Shown piece by piece: positions 52,640 through 64,000 of a stretch of 64,000 nucleotides of DNA; the first letter of the stretch is position 1; every line of letters starts with the position of its first letter. The notes beneath the pieces are model-generated. The model saw nothing but the letters and a program-made list of their open reading frames with translations, had not been told where the DNA came from and made no database searches. The stretch is from Pomphorhynchus laevis (Eukaryota > Acanthocephala > Palaeacanthocephala > Echinorhynchida > Pomphorhynchidae): assembly GCA_012934845.2 (NCBI GenBank), contig WNNJ02000009.1, positions 124,001-188,000 on the forward strand, written 5' to 3'. The position numbers and the translations under genes are program-made.

Positions 52640-53020
52640 TTGTTCTCATCACTTGCGCGCTTAATCATTGTAATTACCCTTTGGTTCCAAGGCAAATGCC
52701 TCCTATGGGATGCAACTTGCGTAGACACTATGGTCACCAGCAACGTCGGACACGTGGCACCGCAAGCAGGATCAGCAGCCACAGCGGCAGTGGAACGGAA
52801 GCGACAGAAATATCGCGACTTATCTCAGTCTCATTATTAAGTACCCTTCGTAGTATAAACGTATGGAGCGCTGGGCGAGTCCGCACTGCCTATAAATCAA
52901 TATATCGAACGACGCCTTAAGAAAGCGACATGCGACCTCGTTCAACGTCCTACCTATTTCTGAAAATTAACTTGGCCGTGCAGCTTGGAAACGCCGTGAG
53001 CGTTTTGGCTACGGCGCAAA
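52640..53020 (+). mobile_element. RLE-2 LINE, nuclease-end fragment
   Basis: WFQGKCLLWDATCVDT (family W..GK.LVWDATCVDT), AGSAATAAVERKRQKYRDLS (52690-52830), then in the next frame VPFVV.TYGALGESA, and after another change YLFLKINLAVQLGNAVSVLA (family FL.QRIS.AVQRGNA..I). The same order is seen in the minus-strand element at 1845-2320, but the two copies are clearly different subfamilies. Confidence 0.8.
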
Positions 53021-53154
53021 AGTGAGAATGCCTAAGAACGTGAATGAGCTAAAGCATTTTTATGTCTTTATTTGTGATTTCAAATATCAGGAGAAACTTT
53101 GTAAAACACGTGTGAATTTGTAATTTATGATTTAATATCAAAAGTTAATGCAGA

Positions 53155-53415
53155 AAAAAAAGGATTTATTTTAACGTGGCAAATGCGTGCCAGCGCACGC
53201 TTACACGACCACAACAAAACAAGACTGTGAATCAGATGTCGAGGAGGTGTGAACGGAGGAGGTGTTTGAATGTGATAAAGGAGGGGGCGCGGCGGACGTC
53301 GAGAGGAAGTTGATTCCAGGCGAGTGAGGCGGCGACGAGGAAGGATCGGATACCGTAGTTGTTGGAGTAATTAGGAACGTGGAGTAAGAGGGTATTACAT
53401 GAACGAAGCGATAAA
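53155..53415 (-). mobile_element. L2/CR1-like LINE, 3' end
   Basis: Tail hairpin at 53185-53200. The coding strand gives RSCNTLLLHVPNYSNNYGIR and SFLVAASLAWNQLPLDVRRA before the stop. Very similar to the end of the 37.5-41.3 kb element. Confidence 0.88.
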
Positions 53416-54439
53416 GAAGTCCCAATGGTAATTGAAAAGGTAACATTAAAACGCAAAGAGACGGAATAAATGTCCGTTGTCAATATCAAATGTGACCGAG
53501 TTTCATTACAAGATCATAAGATTTAATTTAAACGTAGTTAATTTGATTCTAATTGACGATATTCAGATAAAAATTGAAAAGATTGAAATCGTTTGCGACA
53601 TTTTTAGTGATAAATCCTATAAATATTACGTTTGTTGCGTATAATTTAACTCAAAATTAATATCTTTAAATTTCTTTTGTATACGATTTTTGAAAATATC
53701 GTATTATCCTGTAAAATTTGTATGGTATCTTATAATCATTTAAGTTTTTATAAGATTTTAGAAAAAAATTGTATAAAAGCTTTAATGACTAAAAAACTAT
53801 ACAAACTTTCTGTATAAATCAAACTTTACATTTCAAATATAAGAATCAATATATTAGCAGATTATTAATTAGACTGAATGTATAAAAGGAAATCTATGAA
53901 AGAAAATATTAAAAGCGCAAGTTTGTATGTACACATTTTGGATTTTTACCAAAGTGGTAAATTTCTAAGAGATGCTGCTGAAAACGGTTTAAATATTTTA
54001 AGTATTTACCTTGTTTTGTATTAGCTTATACGTTGATATGTATAAATAAATATCAATTATTTCAAATATGAGAATCAATAATTTAAATATTTTATTAAAT
54101 TGTTAATAAAGTGAAGAGACATTATTATTTATTATACACTTTTGCTTGAATATTTCGGTATCAAGGATTATTCTAAAAATTAAAACCAATTAAAAGTAGT
54201 ACAAAAATATCCAATAGTACACATTAGTCGCTATTTAAATAACCATTAGGTGATTGTAAAAATGGTTCAGCTATCATTTGAGGATTTAATTTCAGAGATA
54301 GGTCTGCCTTATTTCCTGAAATGATATAATCCTAATTGAGACTAATGTAAATTGCTTCCATTATTTTCCTTTTGGAAAATCATTTTTTTATTTTAAAATA
54401 ATAATTTTAAAACTGTTTTAAAATTCAGCTGTTTTTCAC
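53416..54439. other. AT-rich, no gene seen
   Basis: A phrase TCAAATATAAGAATCAATA recurs near 53835 and 54060. Otherwise nothing recognised. Confidence 0.4.
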
Positions 54440-55965
54440 TGAAACTTGTTTAAATTGTAATATTCTGGATTCTGAAGTCGGTATTCACGGTTATACGATA
54501 GTTCGCTGTGATCAAAAAATCTCTATAGGTGGCGGTATAGCTGCTTATATACGTGACAATCTTGCTTATAACGTAATAGAGTGGTGTTCTGACGATTAAA
54601 GGTGCTGATTTGTTACCTTCGATATATCTTCATCGAATATCAGACTCAATATATACACCACTTTGTAACATATTTCGACAATCTATTATTGATACGAATC
54701 TTCCAAAAGAGTGGAAACAATCGATCATTCACCCCATCTTCAAAAAGGGTGATAGATCTTCAGTAGACAATTATAGACCAGTAAGTATTACTTGCTTATG
54801 TTGTAGAATGTTAGAGCGAATTATACATGGTTATATGGTCAAGTTTTATAGTGAGAATAATGTAATAGCTTCTGAGCAACATGGTTTCCGTAAGGGTTAT
54901 TCGACAGTTACCAATCTACTCGCAGTCCATCTTGATTGGTCAGCTAATAAAGCCGTATCCATTGCTACTGACATCATATTCTTCGATTTCTCTAACGCAT
55001 TTGACAGAGTAGACCATAGATTCCTCCTAAATAAACTAGAGAAAAGTGGCATTCCATTTTTTGCTTGTTAGATTGATTAAATCGTTTTTAAGCAATCGTA
55101 GTTATTGTGTGCATGTAGATAATTTTTACTCTTCTTCGCGGCCATGTAATATAGGGGTGCCTCAAGGTTCAGTATTGGGTCCATTGTTATTTAGTGTCTA
55201 CATTAACGATCTCCCGGAATTTATTGATTCTCGGATGCTTTTATATGCAGACGATTTGAAAATCTGGCGAGCAATTCGTTCACCCAATGATATAGTTAAA
55301 CTGCAACGGGATATCGATGAAGTCGAAAATTGGGCTCTGCACAATAGGTTGATTGTAAATATATCAAAATGCAAACATTTACGTGTTTGTGGCGTTAATG
55401 CTCAATCTTTAGCTAATTATAGCTTTCAAAGCAGTGATATAGAACGAGTGAACAAATATAAGGACTTGGGAGTGTGGATAAACAGTGATTTGAGTACCGT
55501 CACACATACTGAAGATGCTTGTTCAAATGCGTTTGGGATAATTGGTCAACTTCGACGCACTTTCATTGCACTCAATCAATTTGCCCTACGTCCGCTTATC
55601 TTTGCTCATGTGTTGAACCGTCTTCTATATGCTGCGCCGTGTATTTGCCACGTTAAAATAAATCCGTTTTTTATTTGCGCTCATCCAATATCCTCCGAGG
55701 CCATGGTTTAACCTTGCGACGTGAAAGGATATGAAAATCACGAGCTGTCCAATTTGATCGGCGAGTTGTATCTCTGTGGAATAGGCTTGGAGAGTCAACA
55801 GTGTGCAGTAGCAATATCAACGAATTCAAAAAGAAATTACGGATGGAGGATGCCATGGGGAAAGCTGCTTTTCCGTATTTGTGATACTTTTATTATATTT
55901 TCTTTTTTCTGCAGTGAACCAGCCAATTAAGCCATGCTTTTATGTGCTTTTGAAACATTAATAAT
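54440..55965 (+). mobile_element. Jockey-like LINE copy J3, internally rearranged
   Basis: An endonuclease piece at 54460-54597 (GIHGYTIVRCDQ, GGGIAAYIRDNL) is fused by deletion to the RT at 54600. RT: KEWKQSIIHPIFKKGD, NYRPVSITCLCCRMLERIIH, EQHGFRKGYSTVTNLL and FFDFSNAFDRVDH; one frame change near 55060; GVPQGSVLGPLLFSVYINDL, LLYADDLKIWRAIRSPND. After LLYAAPC a 31-bp piece of L2/CR1-like tail (55641-55671) replaces about 200 bp, then the Jockey-like end resumes to GTGCTTTTGAAACATTAATA. YADD is intact. Confidence 0.9.
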
Positions 55966-55974
55966 AATTATTAT

Positions 55975-58490
55975 GGAAATGAGCTTTTGTGGATTGATGT
56001 GACGGAGGAACGAGGTAAGGTCTATCGCATTTGTATTGTTTATCGTAGTCCACATTCAAAAACCCCACTCATCATCAAGTCGTTGAAACATCACTGTTTC
56101 GGCGATGTGGATACCTTAATCTGCGGAGATCTTAATGCTCCAAATATCGATTGGGTCTCTTATACCACAATCCAGGGGTGTGATTAAGAATCATAAGCTT
56201 TACTTGATGTATTCAATGAGCTCACACTCTGTCAGCTTGTCCATTGTAATACTCGTATCCGTAATAAAAATCATTCCCTGCTAGATTTATGCCTATGTAC
56301 CAATGATTCTGTCGTTGAGTCATTAAGTTGCGGTCCGCTATTAGGCTCCAACGCTCACTGCACTTTACGTATCATCCTATGTGGTCATATTTCGCGTCTG
56401 GTCAATTAAAAAAACGATTAGTGTTATGAATGCGGATTACGATACAATTAATGAAATGCTGTGCCTAATAAGATGGCCTTGTGCTAGAACAGTCGGTGTT
56501 CATGTGGCCTGGTCGTTCCTCCACACAACATTGATTAATCTACTTCACGCATTTTCCCCTTGCGTAACACGTAAACCACAATTATCCAAAACCCAAATGG
56601 TTTGACAGTGATTTGAGGCGAGCTGTCAGAGAACGTGATCATGCATTCCTACTATTTAAGCGTAAACTTGGATCCTTCAGATTTTATACTACCATTCGCA
56701 ACAAGGTGACTTTTCTAAAACGTCAGAAGAAGCATTAATTCACTGCTGCCATATGTTCTTTGTCTCATGTTGATCAAAAGAGACTTTTTCAACTACTTAG
56801 CAACCGTAAGAGAGTGTCGTCGTCAATCAATTGTCTGGTTGATGGTGAGCGAAAATCGGTTTATCCTCTTTCCATCGCCAATATCCTTGACAAGAATTTG
56901 TGTCTCACTCGCAACCAATTTTCCCTATGTGATTATAACATTACGATAGGCAATTCTTCTCTCCAGTACCAGGATTCTAACCTCTACTTTGACCCGCTCG
57001 ATGTTCGTGATGGTATTCCTAGTATATTATTACGCAAAGTTGCATCGAATATATATCTTCCGCTTTTTGATATTTACTACTGGTCTTTGAGAACTGGCAT
57101 AATCCCAGATTTGTGGAAGAGATCATTATTCATTCCAGTTTTCAAAAAGGGGGATAAGGTAAATCCTCAAAATTATCGGCCAATAAGTTTGACGTGTATT
57201 GCTTACAAGTTGATGGAGAAACTGATCCTGAGGTATATATCTTCTCATTTGGACAAATTCAATATTTTGTCTAATAAACAGCATGGGTTTAGAAAACATC
57301 ACTCCACTTCAACTAATCTAACATTAGTACGCGAAAGCTGGGCCGGTTTTGTCGAACAGGGGGTGCCGGTTGATGTCGTCTTTATTGATTTGTCCAAAGC
57401 TTTTGATCGCGTCGTTTATCCAATTTTACTGTGGAAACTTGGAAATTATAGATTTTCAAAGCACGTTTGTCTCTGGATACGTGAATTCTTGATTAGATGT
57501 TCTTTTGCTGTGCGAGTTGGTGAGTCTCTTTCTGAATGGTTTTATCTCACTTAAGGTGTTCCACAAGGCTATATCCTTAGTCCCACTTTGTTTAATATCT
57601 ACATCAACGAAATTGTTGAAAATGTTACATGTCAGTGCCTATTATACGCCGCTGACATGAAAATGTGGTGCCCTTTATTTCGTGGTGGTTCTAGCTCTCC
57701 CCTACTACGATCAGATTTGGATAAAATTAGTAGTTGGTGTTCATCACACGGTTTAGTGATCAATGTTAGTAAATGTCGACATATGAGAATTGGTCAATAC
57801 CGATTACCTTCCCCTTCTTATCAATTCAGCTCAACAGTTATCGAATCAGTAAATCACTTTACTGATCTAGGTGTTGTTATCTCCTCCAATTTAAAATCTC
57901 GTCTTCATTCTTCTGCGATTATTGTAAAATGCCGTAGAATTTTAGGATTTCTTCATCGAAACGTTGGATGACTTGAGGCAAAGGCTTTACGCATTGTATA
58001 TTCGAATTTCTTAAAATCACCTATGCTCTATGCATTTCACGCGACACACCCTCAACTGAAATCAGAATTGAGTGAATTCGACAACATTATGAGAAGAGCC
58101 ACGCACTTAATTCCGGCAACTCGCTTCATTCCTTATCCAATTTAGACTAGAGATGTTGGGTATAAGATCTATTGAATGTGATCTGTTGATTGCAGATATT
58201 ACACTAGTGTGGATGTCGCTTCGCGTGCCTAACCATCCGTGCAAGAAGCTGTTCTGTCTTCGTGAATCCTCAATGTTACGTGGACACGAGCTATATTTAA
58301 AGCATCGCTCAAAACATCGAACAAATTGTACGACAGTGATTGATCGCGTCTGTAAACGATGGAATGGATTATCACCTGGTGTGATCAACAGCTCTTCTGC
58401 TGTGCAATTCAAAGAACGCCTAAAGCTTGACCTCGTGAACTCTTGATGTTTTTTTTCGTTTTTTCTTTTCTGTTCTTTTATTCGATGTGA
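55975..58490 (+). mobile_element. Jockey-like LINE copy J4, 5'-truncated, inactive
   Basis: Starts in the endonuclease (ICIVYRSPHSKTP, LICGDLNAPNIDW with G-D-x-N, LLGSNAHC near the SDH position), decays from 56190 to 56760, then RT: GIIPDLWKRSLFIPVFKKGD, NYRPISLTCIAYKLMEKLI, KQHGFRKHHSTSTNLT, DVVFIDLSKAFDRVVYPILL, GVPQGYILSPTLFNIYINEI and LLYAADMKMW, i.e. YAAD with the catalytic Asp lost. A C-terminal region with ESSMLRGHELYLKHRS and CKRWNGLSPGVINSSSAVQF ends at 58446. Stops near 56186 and 57552 and further frame changes. It directly follows the 3' end of J3. Confidence 0.9.
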
Positions 58491-58659
58491 TGCTTCCTTA
58501 CGAGCTTCATCTCCCTTGGAAGTCGACATATAATAATCAAATAATTTTTTTAGAATGTATTACTCATTTGATACAATATTCGTTCCCTAAAATGGGCCCT
58601 TGTGCAATCAATAATCATGTCATTATTTTATGTGATTAAATGCGAGCCGTTAGGAAAAT

Positions 58660-59250
58660 ACCCTATAAGCATGCCGCAGCGAGAACGATGCGTTCTTAGA
58701 CAAACAGACGAGGATCGAGCGATTGTAAATAAAATTCTTCTCTTCATCCGTGCCAAAATGTTGTAATGTTGATCAAGGCGCTGCGTTCTTTTGAGCGCTG
58801 CGCCTTGATCGCAGTTAGTGATTTCAGAAAAAGCCTAATCTCAACGCTTATATCACCCGACGTGGAGAAGACGTGAGGCATTAATCTGCTTCGTTCAAGA
58901 CTCACAATGCGTTCACTGTATTTCGCCTTTTTTCTTGCTTCATTGCTGGCAAACACGAATGTCGGGACACCATAAGCATACAAGTGAGCGTGTATATTAA
59001 TGTTGACGTCTAGAAACGTCCGCTCAAATCGATTATTCTGAAGTCCGGAACATACGATGTTCAAACGTGCACCTCTGTCGCGTGTAGTCGTTTGAGCCTA
59101 GAAATCAAATTCAGCTTGTACATGAGTTAGCTCACATTCAAAATTAATACCGTGACAAATGGTTGTAAGCTCCTGCGCGAGTAATTCACGCACGACATTG
59201 TGCCAAATTAAAGGTAATCCTCCTCGTTTGTAGGAAAGTGCATTTAAAAT
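58660..59250 (-). mobile_element. RLE-1 LINE copy E2 (nuclease end only)
   Basis: Minus strand: knuckle remnants, RLNIVCSGLQNNRFERTFLD (nuclease core with N for D), NEARKKAKYSERIVSLERSR, HVFSTSGDIS and a broken basic tail. 5'-truncated at AATAATAATTATT (59238-59262). Confidence 0.85.
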
Positions 59251-59329
59251 AATAATTATTTTTTTTGTCAATTTTTTTACACTAAATCAAATATCTCAAA
59301 TGACAGAGTTTAAAATCAAAGGCTAATAA

Positions 59330-62050
59330 TAATTATTACAAGCGAACATAGGCTATCTCTTCTGTTGATCGAACATGATCGTAAACAGGTTTTCCATATG
59401 TAGAGCGTGGCGCTCTTAAACAGGCAGATGCAGCACGAGCTAAGGCATATGAAATTTTCTCTTATATTTTTTATTATTTGAGGATATGGGAGTTCGCGTT
59501 TTGAGCTTAATTTTGAGGCTATTTGCTTCATTATCCTATTAGATTCCTGACTTGATCATCCTGAAGACGAAAAAATTAACGGACTGAAATGCTCATGTTC
59601 TAAACTTAAAATTCGCTCTCCATACTTCGATATTTTCCGTTTTTCGTGGTATTCAAAGTCAGCCTTACACTCAGTTCGGGAGTTAGAGGGAGCATGCACA
59701 TTAAATATCGCGACATCCAAAAATGTCCGCTCAAACCGTCTTCAGAATAGTCTACTACATACAACATCCAGACGCGCTTCTTTCGATATGCTTGTGCTAT
59801 TGTTATTAAAACGATAATCAGATGGTACATGTGCTAATCCTGGTTCAATCTCCACGCCACTGCATATCCCGCTTAAGAGGTGAGAAAATATATCCCTTAC
59901 TTCATTATGCCTGATAGATGGTAAAGCTCCAGCCTTGCACGAAAATGCATGATTAACAGTTATTTCTGAAGAACATATGCATTTTTTATTTTCTAATGCT
60001 CGCAAAGACCATCCATAGCGACCTGCTAATGCATCGCTAAACTCATTGTTTGTAAGCCGAAACCCCTCGTGACGTAGAGGTAGGGAAGATAGCCACGATG
60101 AAGCTCCCTTGTAACTAGCATGTGCCAATATCTTAAAGTAATCCGCTGGTAGAGATTTTAGTATTAATTCTTTCCTCGATTTGGCTACGTTTAATCTCAT
60201 GTACGAAATGTTTCTAGCTATTTGAGTTTTTAATCCCTCAGGTTTTCTCCCGTATATCCGTCTCGATAGGTTTCGTACATTCTACGAGAACAATCGTACT
60301 CCAAGTCAGCGATGTATTCCGGATCAACTAACCCAATGCCCCCTAACTTGAACTGTTAATAATTCTTTATGTGCTTGTTCAATTTTCGCTTGTGTGATTG
60401 ACTCAATAAAACCGCTATACAATAGGTTTTTCAGACATCTAGTGACATCCGTGCACATTGGTACTGTTCTGTAAGTATATATCCATTTCCATTGCACAGA
60501 GTGTATTAAGCCGGAATAAGCAGTATGTCGATCAATTTTACTACCTTCAACTAATCTTTCAAGTGTGGATGCCCAGGATGTTACCCTGTTTTTTATAATA
60601 TCCAAAACATCAACTTCTGCTCCAATGGGAGTTCCGAGTACTTCGATAGCACGCTCACTTATTTTACAGCCAGTGAAGTTGCTAGTGTCGAATTCGTGTT
60701 CCTTGTGTATTAGCAGCTGTGTCTTTAGTAGATTAACGTAATCTCCAAATTTTGGACATATTGTTTTTAGTATTTCCCAGTAAATCATCACTAGGACCGA
60801 CAAAGTTTGCATCGTCTGCGTACCATCGTTGAATCACTGATGGTAAACGTTTTTACATATGTAGGATAAGTTGTAGAGTCGAAACGGCAAATACATCCAT
60901 GGTCAGAGAGTCACCTTGAGTGAAACCCTCTTTTGAAAATATCGGATCACTACCAGTAAACATTGTTGATGACTTTACGTATAAGTTCACTAGTATTGTT
61001 TCTAGAGACGGACAAATGAATTTTATGTTTTCTAATGTTAGACGTCGATTTACGGAATTAAAAGCGTTTGTTGCATCCACGGCCAGCAAGCCAAAGTCAC
61101 CCCTGGAGTGAAAGGAATCTGATAAGGAATGAACAGCGAATTATATTCCGCTTCTCTGTGATGCGCACAATTGACAGTTCCCATTACATCCTGAATATGG
61201 TTTCTAATTTTTCCTAAAACGACTTTGCTAATTATCCGTCGTTCCACTTGTCCCACGCCAATTGGTCGTATACCTGCAGTCTTTTTTAAAGCTATAAGTC
61301 TACTCGCTACAAACGCACGCAAACTGTTAGGATGGATATGCTCTGAAGCTAATCGTATTGCAAATTTCGCTAGTGATGTTGCCAACTTCTTAGATTGGAT
61401 ACCGAATCCAGTTAACATTCTCTTTCACATTATTGCATTTAAGGCTGAATGTCCAGTGCCTCCTTGTGTTCTCCTTGCTGCTGCTATTATTTCGTCTGCG
61501 TCTATAGAATAAAATATGACTGGATGATGACTAGTTACTCCCTCAACAAAATCCGATAGAATAGCGCTCTGATCTATTTCAGCAGGGTAAGGGTGTAATT
61601 CTGCTAGCTTCTCTATTACAGTATTTGTACCAACTTTCGAATCGTGAGAAAGAATTGGTGAATCGTCTTTAAATTCTAGAAGTCTGGTTGCTGAAGCTAC
61701 ACATCCATTCTCCATTAGCCGAATGTAGTTTTTATGCCAATCAATCTTCTTTGTTTTCACATTGCAATGTGATGTTGTCTGCAACATCAATGCTTCTTCA
61801 TATAAACTTATAAAGTCTTCCGCTTTCCAACTCTTTAAACGACGCTTAATGGTCTTTCTAGTGTAAGAGATCTTACGCGTTGGGATTTTTTGAAGGATAC
61901 ACTGAGAGAAAACCGTTGCTTTCATCAATGAGATTTGGCCATTATCTTTGTCATTTGCTATTAAATTGTAATAAGAAGATAGAATGTCTATAAATTCGTT
62001 ACTCGCCCTACATATAGGAAGTTGCATGAGGTTGGGGCGCCAATTGCATA
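59330..62050 (-). mobile_element. RLE-1 LINE copy E, 5'-truncated, many breaks
   Basis: The minus strand starts at WRPNLMQLPICRASNEF (62050), so the Cys cluster is absent. 62027-61425: pre-RT region ending AAARRTQGGTGHSALN (family GPSG.D). 61418-61050: RLIALKKTAGIRPIGVGQVE. 61089-60853: AVDATNAFNSVNRRLTL and EGFTQGDSL. Near 60820: QRWYADDANFVG (YADD intact). 60812-60324: thumb with VQWKWIYTYRTVP. 60200-59742: ASSWLSSLPLRHEGF, knuckle C-I-C...H-A-F-S-C...RHNEVRDIF and ARLDVVCSRLF. The rest of the nuclease (FERTFLDVAIF, KYGERIL) continues to about 59560 and the C-terminal tail to 59330 in other frames. At least five frame changes. Ends at TAATAATAATTATTA. Confidence 0.9.
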
Positions 62051-62149
62051 CCTAATAATAATTAAATAATAATTATTAAAGCGATAATAATTATTATATA
62101 TTTATTTTTATAATTAAAATATTCAACTTTAAAATATTACATGTTTAAT

Positions 62150-63985
62150 ATATTGTCACTTTTCTTCATCTGTGCCTATCAAACGCAGGCCTATTTTTCG
62201 CTGAGCGCAGGCCGTGGATGCACATCGATATGCACCGCGAAAGCTGAATTCACATAGTCTATCGGAGGCGTGTTATCTCGTGGGCATATGGGGTGATCTT
62301 CTGTGCAGCGAGCTTGTCCGCGAGGCGTTGCAAAAGCTTTGACGCAGACTTTCCCTCTCCGCCTAAACCAGAGAGTACGATCGGGTCGAAATTTGCTTTC
62401 CCTATCGACGAGACTCGCTCTTGGTATTTTGAACACTTTCGCTGCTCGTGTTATTCGAAGCATGAGTTTGTGGATCTGCTGAGATTCAACAAAGCGAATG
62501 CAATAAAAACAAAGTTGCCGAATAGAGCTCGCTTTGAACGGTCACCGTAGAAATTACGGCATGCTACTTCCAGCCGTGCGTCTGGGTTCGTGACTACATG
62601 CTCAAAACGAATGTTGGCATGATTGTTGTCGGATTTAACATTGGTTCAACCTATACACTGTCGCAAACTACAGTGAGTGTCTTTGCGATTACGTCTAGTA
62701 TTGAGGTTTTCTGATCAAGGAATGTCCCACCCATTGGAGCATGATAGGCAATGAGCCAGAGAAGTCGTTAAGCCACAAGAGCAACTAAAAGGTGCGTTTT
62801 CGCATAGCGTGTTGTAGTGCGCGGCGATCGCATCGCAAAACGTTGCGTTGTCAGTACGAGTCTGCCGATTTCTAGAGGGGAACGCAGATAGCCACGAGGA
62901 TACTTCCTTCGCCGTTGAATGGTCGTTTTTTTAGCATATATTTCGTCGTATGCTGAAATATGTGAAACCATGATTGCTTTGTTGCTAGCCTGTTTTAGTT
63001 TGCGCAATTCGGTAGATCGTAAGCATTGTTCAGCTCTCAATTAGGCCCTTGCAATCCTTGCAAATAAGGCTTGCACAACATAAGCGAGATTTTGTATTCT
63101 TCTTCAGTGACGCAACATGAATCCATTATCCGAAGACCGCCGCAATGCAGAGGTAATGAGATGATGGGCCACAACGATCCGTGGGAGTTATCTAATCGAA
63201 GAATATCGTCGAACGCTTTGCGTATTGTACTATCATATAACCGGAGTCCAACGGTTTGCCCGCTGCAACTTCGACTTCTACATGATACATCACCGCACCT
63301 AATTTTTCACTTGTGACGAGGTTGATAAAGGCCTTATGCCAGTCTTGCTGGATTTTGAGCGTTCTTCTACTGCAGCATAATTGTTGTAACGTGTACGCTT
63401 CTGTGAAGAGGCTGTCGTAATCTTGATTGCACCATGCGTTCATCCTCAGTGCCAACTTTTATTTGAGCGATTTGTTTGAGGTGCGAATATCGCTTTGCAG
63501 AATGCGGTGTCCTATGAACATGGCATTACCGAAAGACTGTCCTGTCCAGACATGAAATATTTGTAAATTTTAGCGAGCTCGGTTATGTAACTCTTGGATT
63601 CGCCAAAGGACATAAATCTCATGAGATCATACTTCCAGTGTATCACACGGTCGCATATGTCATTGATTATACTAGGGTGTGTAACGTTACTTCTGGATTC
63701 GGCACCAGTGAATATCTGGACGCAATCTAAAAAGATCCGATGATTTAAATATCAACGTGATTTTTACAGGGTGCTCAGGTATTACCCCCTTCAGGGCCTG
63801 TTCGTGAGTCATTTTGGTTTTGAACGTCTTTTATTGTTATCGAGCGGTTGCAGCAATTAAATGATCTGCAGTTGAGGCAAGGAATCTTTGCCTTGGCACA
63901 TCAGCAAGATTTGCATTTCGTTGCCGATTCATTGCACGTACAGCAAGGGGCATGTGTTGATGGCTTTCCGCGAGCTATATTATTT
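62150..63985 (-). mobile_element. RLE-1 LINE copy G lacking the RT core
   Basis: The 5' end (63970-63860) reads ARGKPSTHAPCCTCNESATK, then C-K-S-C, C-A-K..., C-L-N-C: the Cys cluster. 63455-63192 is the pre-RT helical region (QDWHKAFINLVTSEKLGAVM). The next recognisable piece (63150-63080) is already the connector GGLRIMDSCC, which lies after the RT in other copies. Then come degenerate knuckle and nuclease, with KYQERVSSIGKANFDPIVLS and LLQRLADKLAAQKITPYAHE at 62450-62260. About 1.2 kb, including all RT catalytic motifs, is absent. Frames are heavily broken. The element may begin beyond the window. Confidence 0.8.
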
Positions 63986-64000
63986 GTGATCAAGATAATC

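Noticed and set aside
52576-52920. Short host protein frames on both strands
   Set aside because: The plus strand shows RLE-2 nuclease motifs over the same bases.
1-64000. LTR retrotransposon, retrovirus or Polinton
   Set aside because: No gag, protease, integrase, capsid or polymerase B motifs and no LTR pair were recognised; all RT sequences belong to non-LTR or Penelope-like types.

Overview
The window is AT-rich eukaryotic, very probably metazoan, DNA and consists mostly of transposable-element debris. Evidence: GT-AG introns, two host-type genes with animal-type products, AATAAA poly(A) signals, a tRNA-derived SINE, and several clades of non-LTR retrotransposons plus Merlin and pogo/Tigger DNA transposons. 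Three introns of one host gene would be only 47-53 nt (one of them, intron 4, is tentative), a size common in nematodes and rotifers but not diagnostic, so I name no phylum. Nothing bacterial, no CRISPR, no rRNA and no LTR or virus-like element was recognised.

Host genes. (1) A monocarboxylate-transporter-like (SLC16/MFS) gene on the + strand: a large exon 12517-13630 and a last exon 21355-21524, separated by a 7.7-kb intron filled with a Tigger relic, a sense-strand LINE, an antisense Penelope-like fragment and repeats. (2) A low-molecular-weight protein tyrosine phosphatase gene on the - strand, pieced together from five short exons between 36442 and 33470. A 2.4-kb intron carries Penelope-like repeats, and the 3' end of a LINE lies just upstream of the start codon. 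Two or three further short open segments may be exons of unidentified genes.

Mobile elements. Family RLE-1 is a LINE with an N-terminal cysteine cluster, an RT, a CCHC knuckle and a restriction-like endonuclease. It has about nine copies (A 16.7-19.8 kb, B 22.6-24.15, C 24.2-24.8, F 28.7-31.3, D 42.5-44.9, H 48.1-48.6, E2 58.7-59.2, E 59.3-62.05, G 62.15-64.0). Family RLE-2 is a different RLE LINE with YLDD (1.8-3.4 kb and 52.6-53.0 kb). An L2/CR1-like APE LINE has one almost full-length copy (37.5-41.35 kb) and many 5'-truncated ones, all ending in a conserved hairpin tail. Jockey-like APE LINEs lie at 31.3-32.9, 36.5-37.3, 41.56-42.4, 45.6-45.9, 54.4-55.97 and 55.98-58.5 kb. A Penelope-like element (tentative; RT plus a tail resembling GIY-YIG proteins) is scattered over 5.4-11.9, 20.4-22.3 and 34.6-35.9 kb with a recurrent ~200-bp terminal repeat. 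A nearly intact Merlin transposon with long TIRs lies at 46.5-47.8 kb.

The most interesting signals are small and structural: a 3'-tail hairpin with compensatory changes across LINE copies, a possible H-type pseudoknot with one compensatory change in the Penelope-like repeat, the same minisatellite at the 5' ends of two unrelated LINE clades, an RT-less derivative that keeps the N-terminal cluster and nuclease region, and two elements (RLE-1 copy D and Merlin) interrupted at A7/T7 runs.
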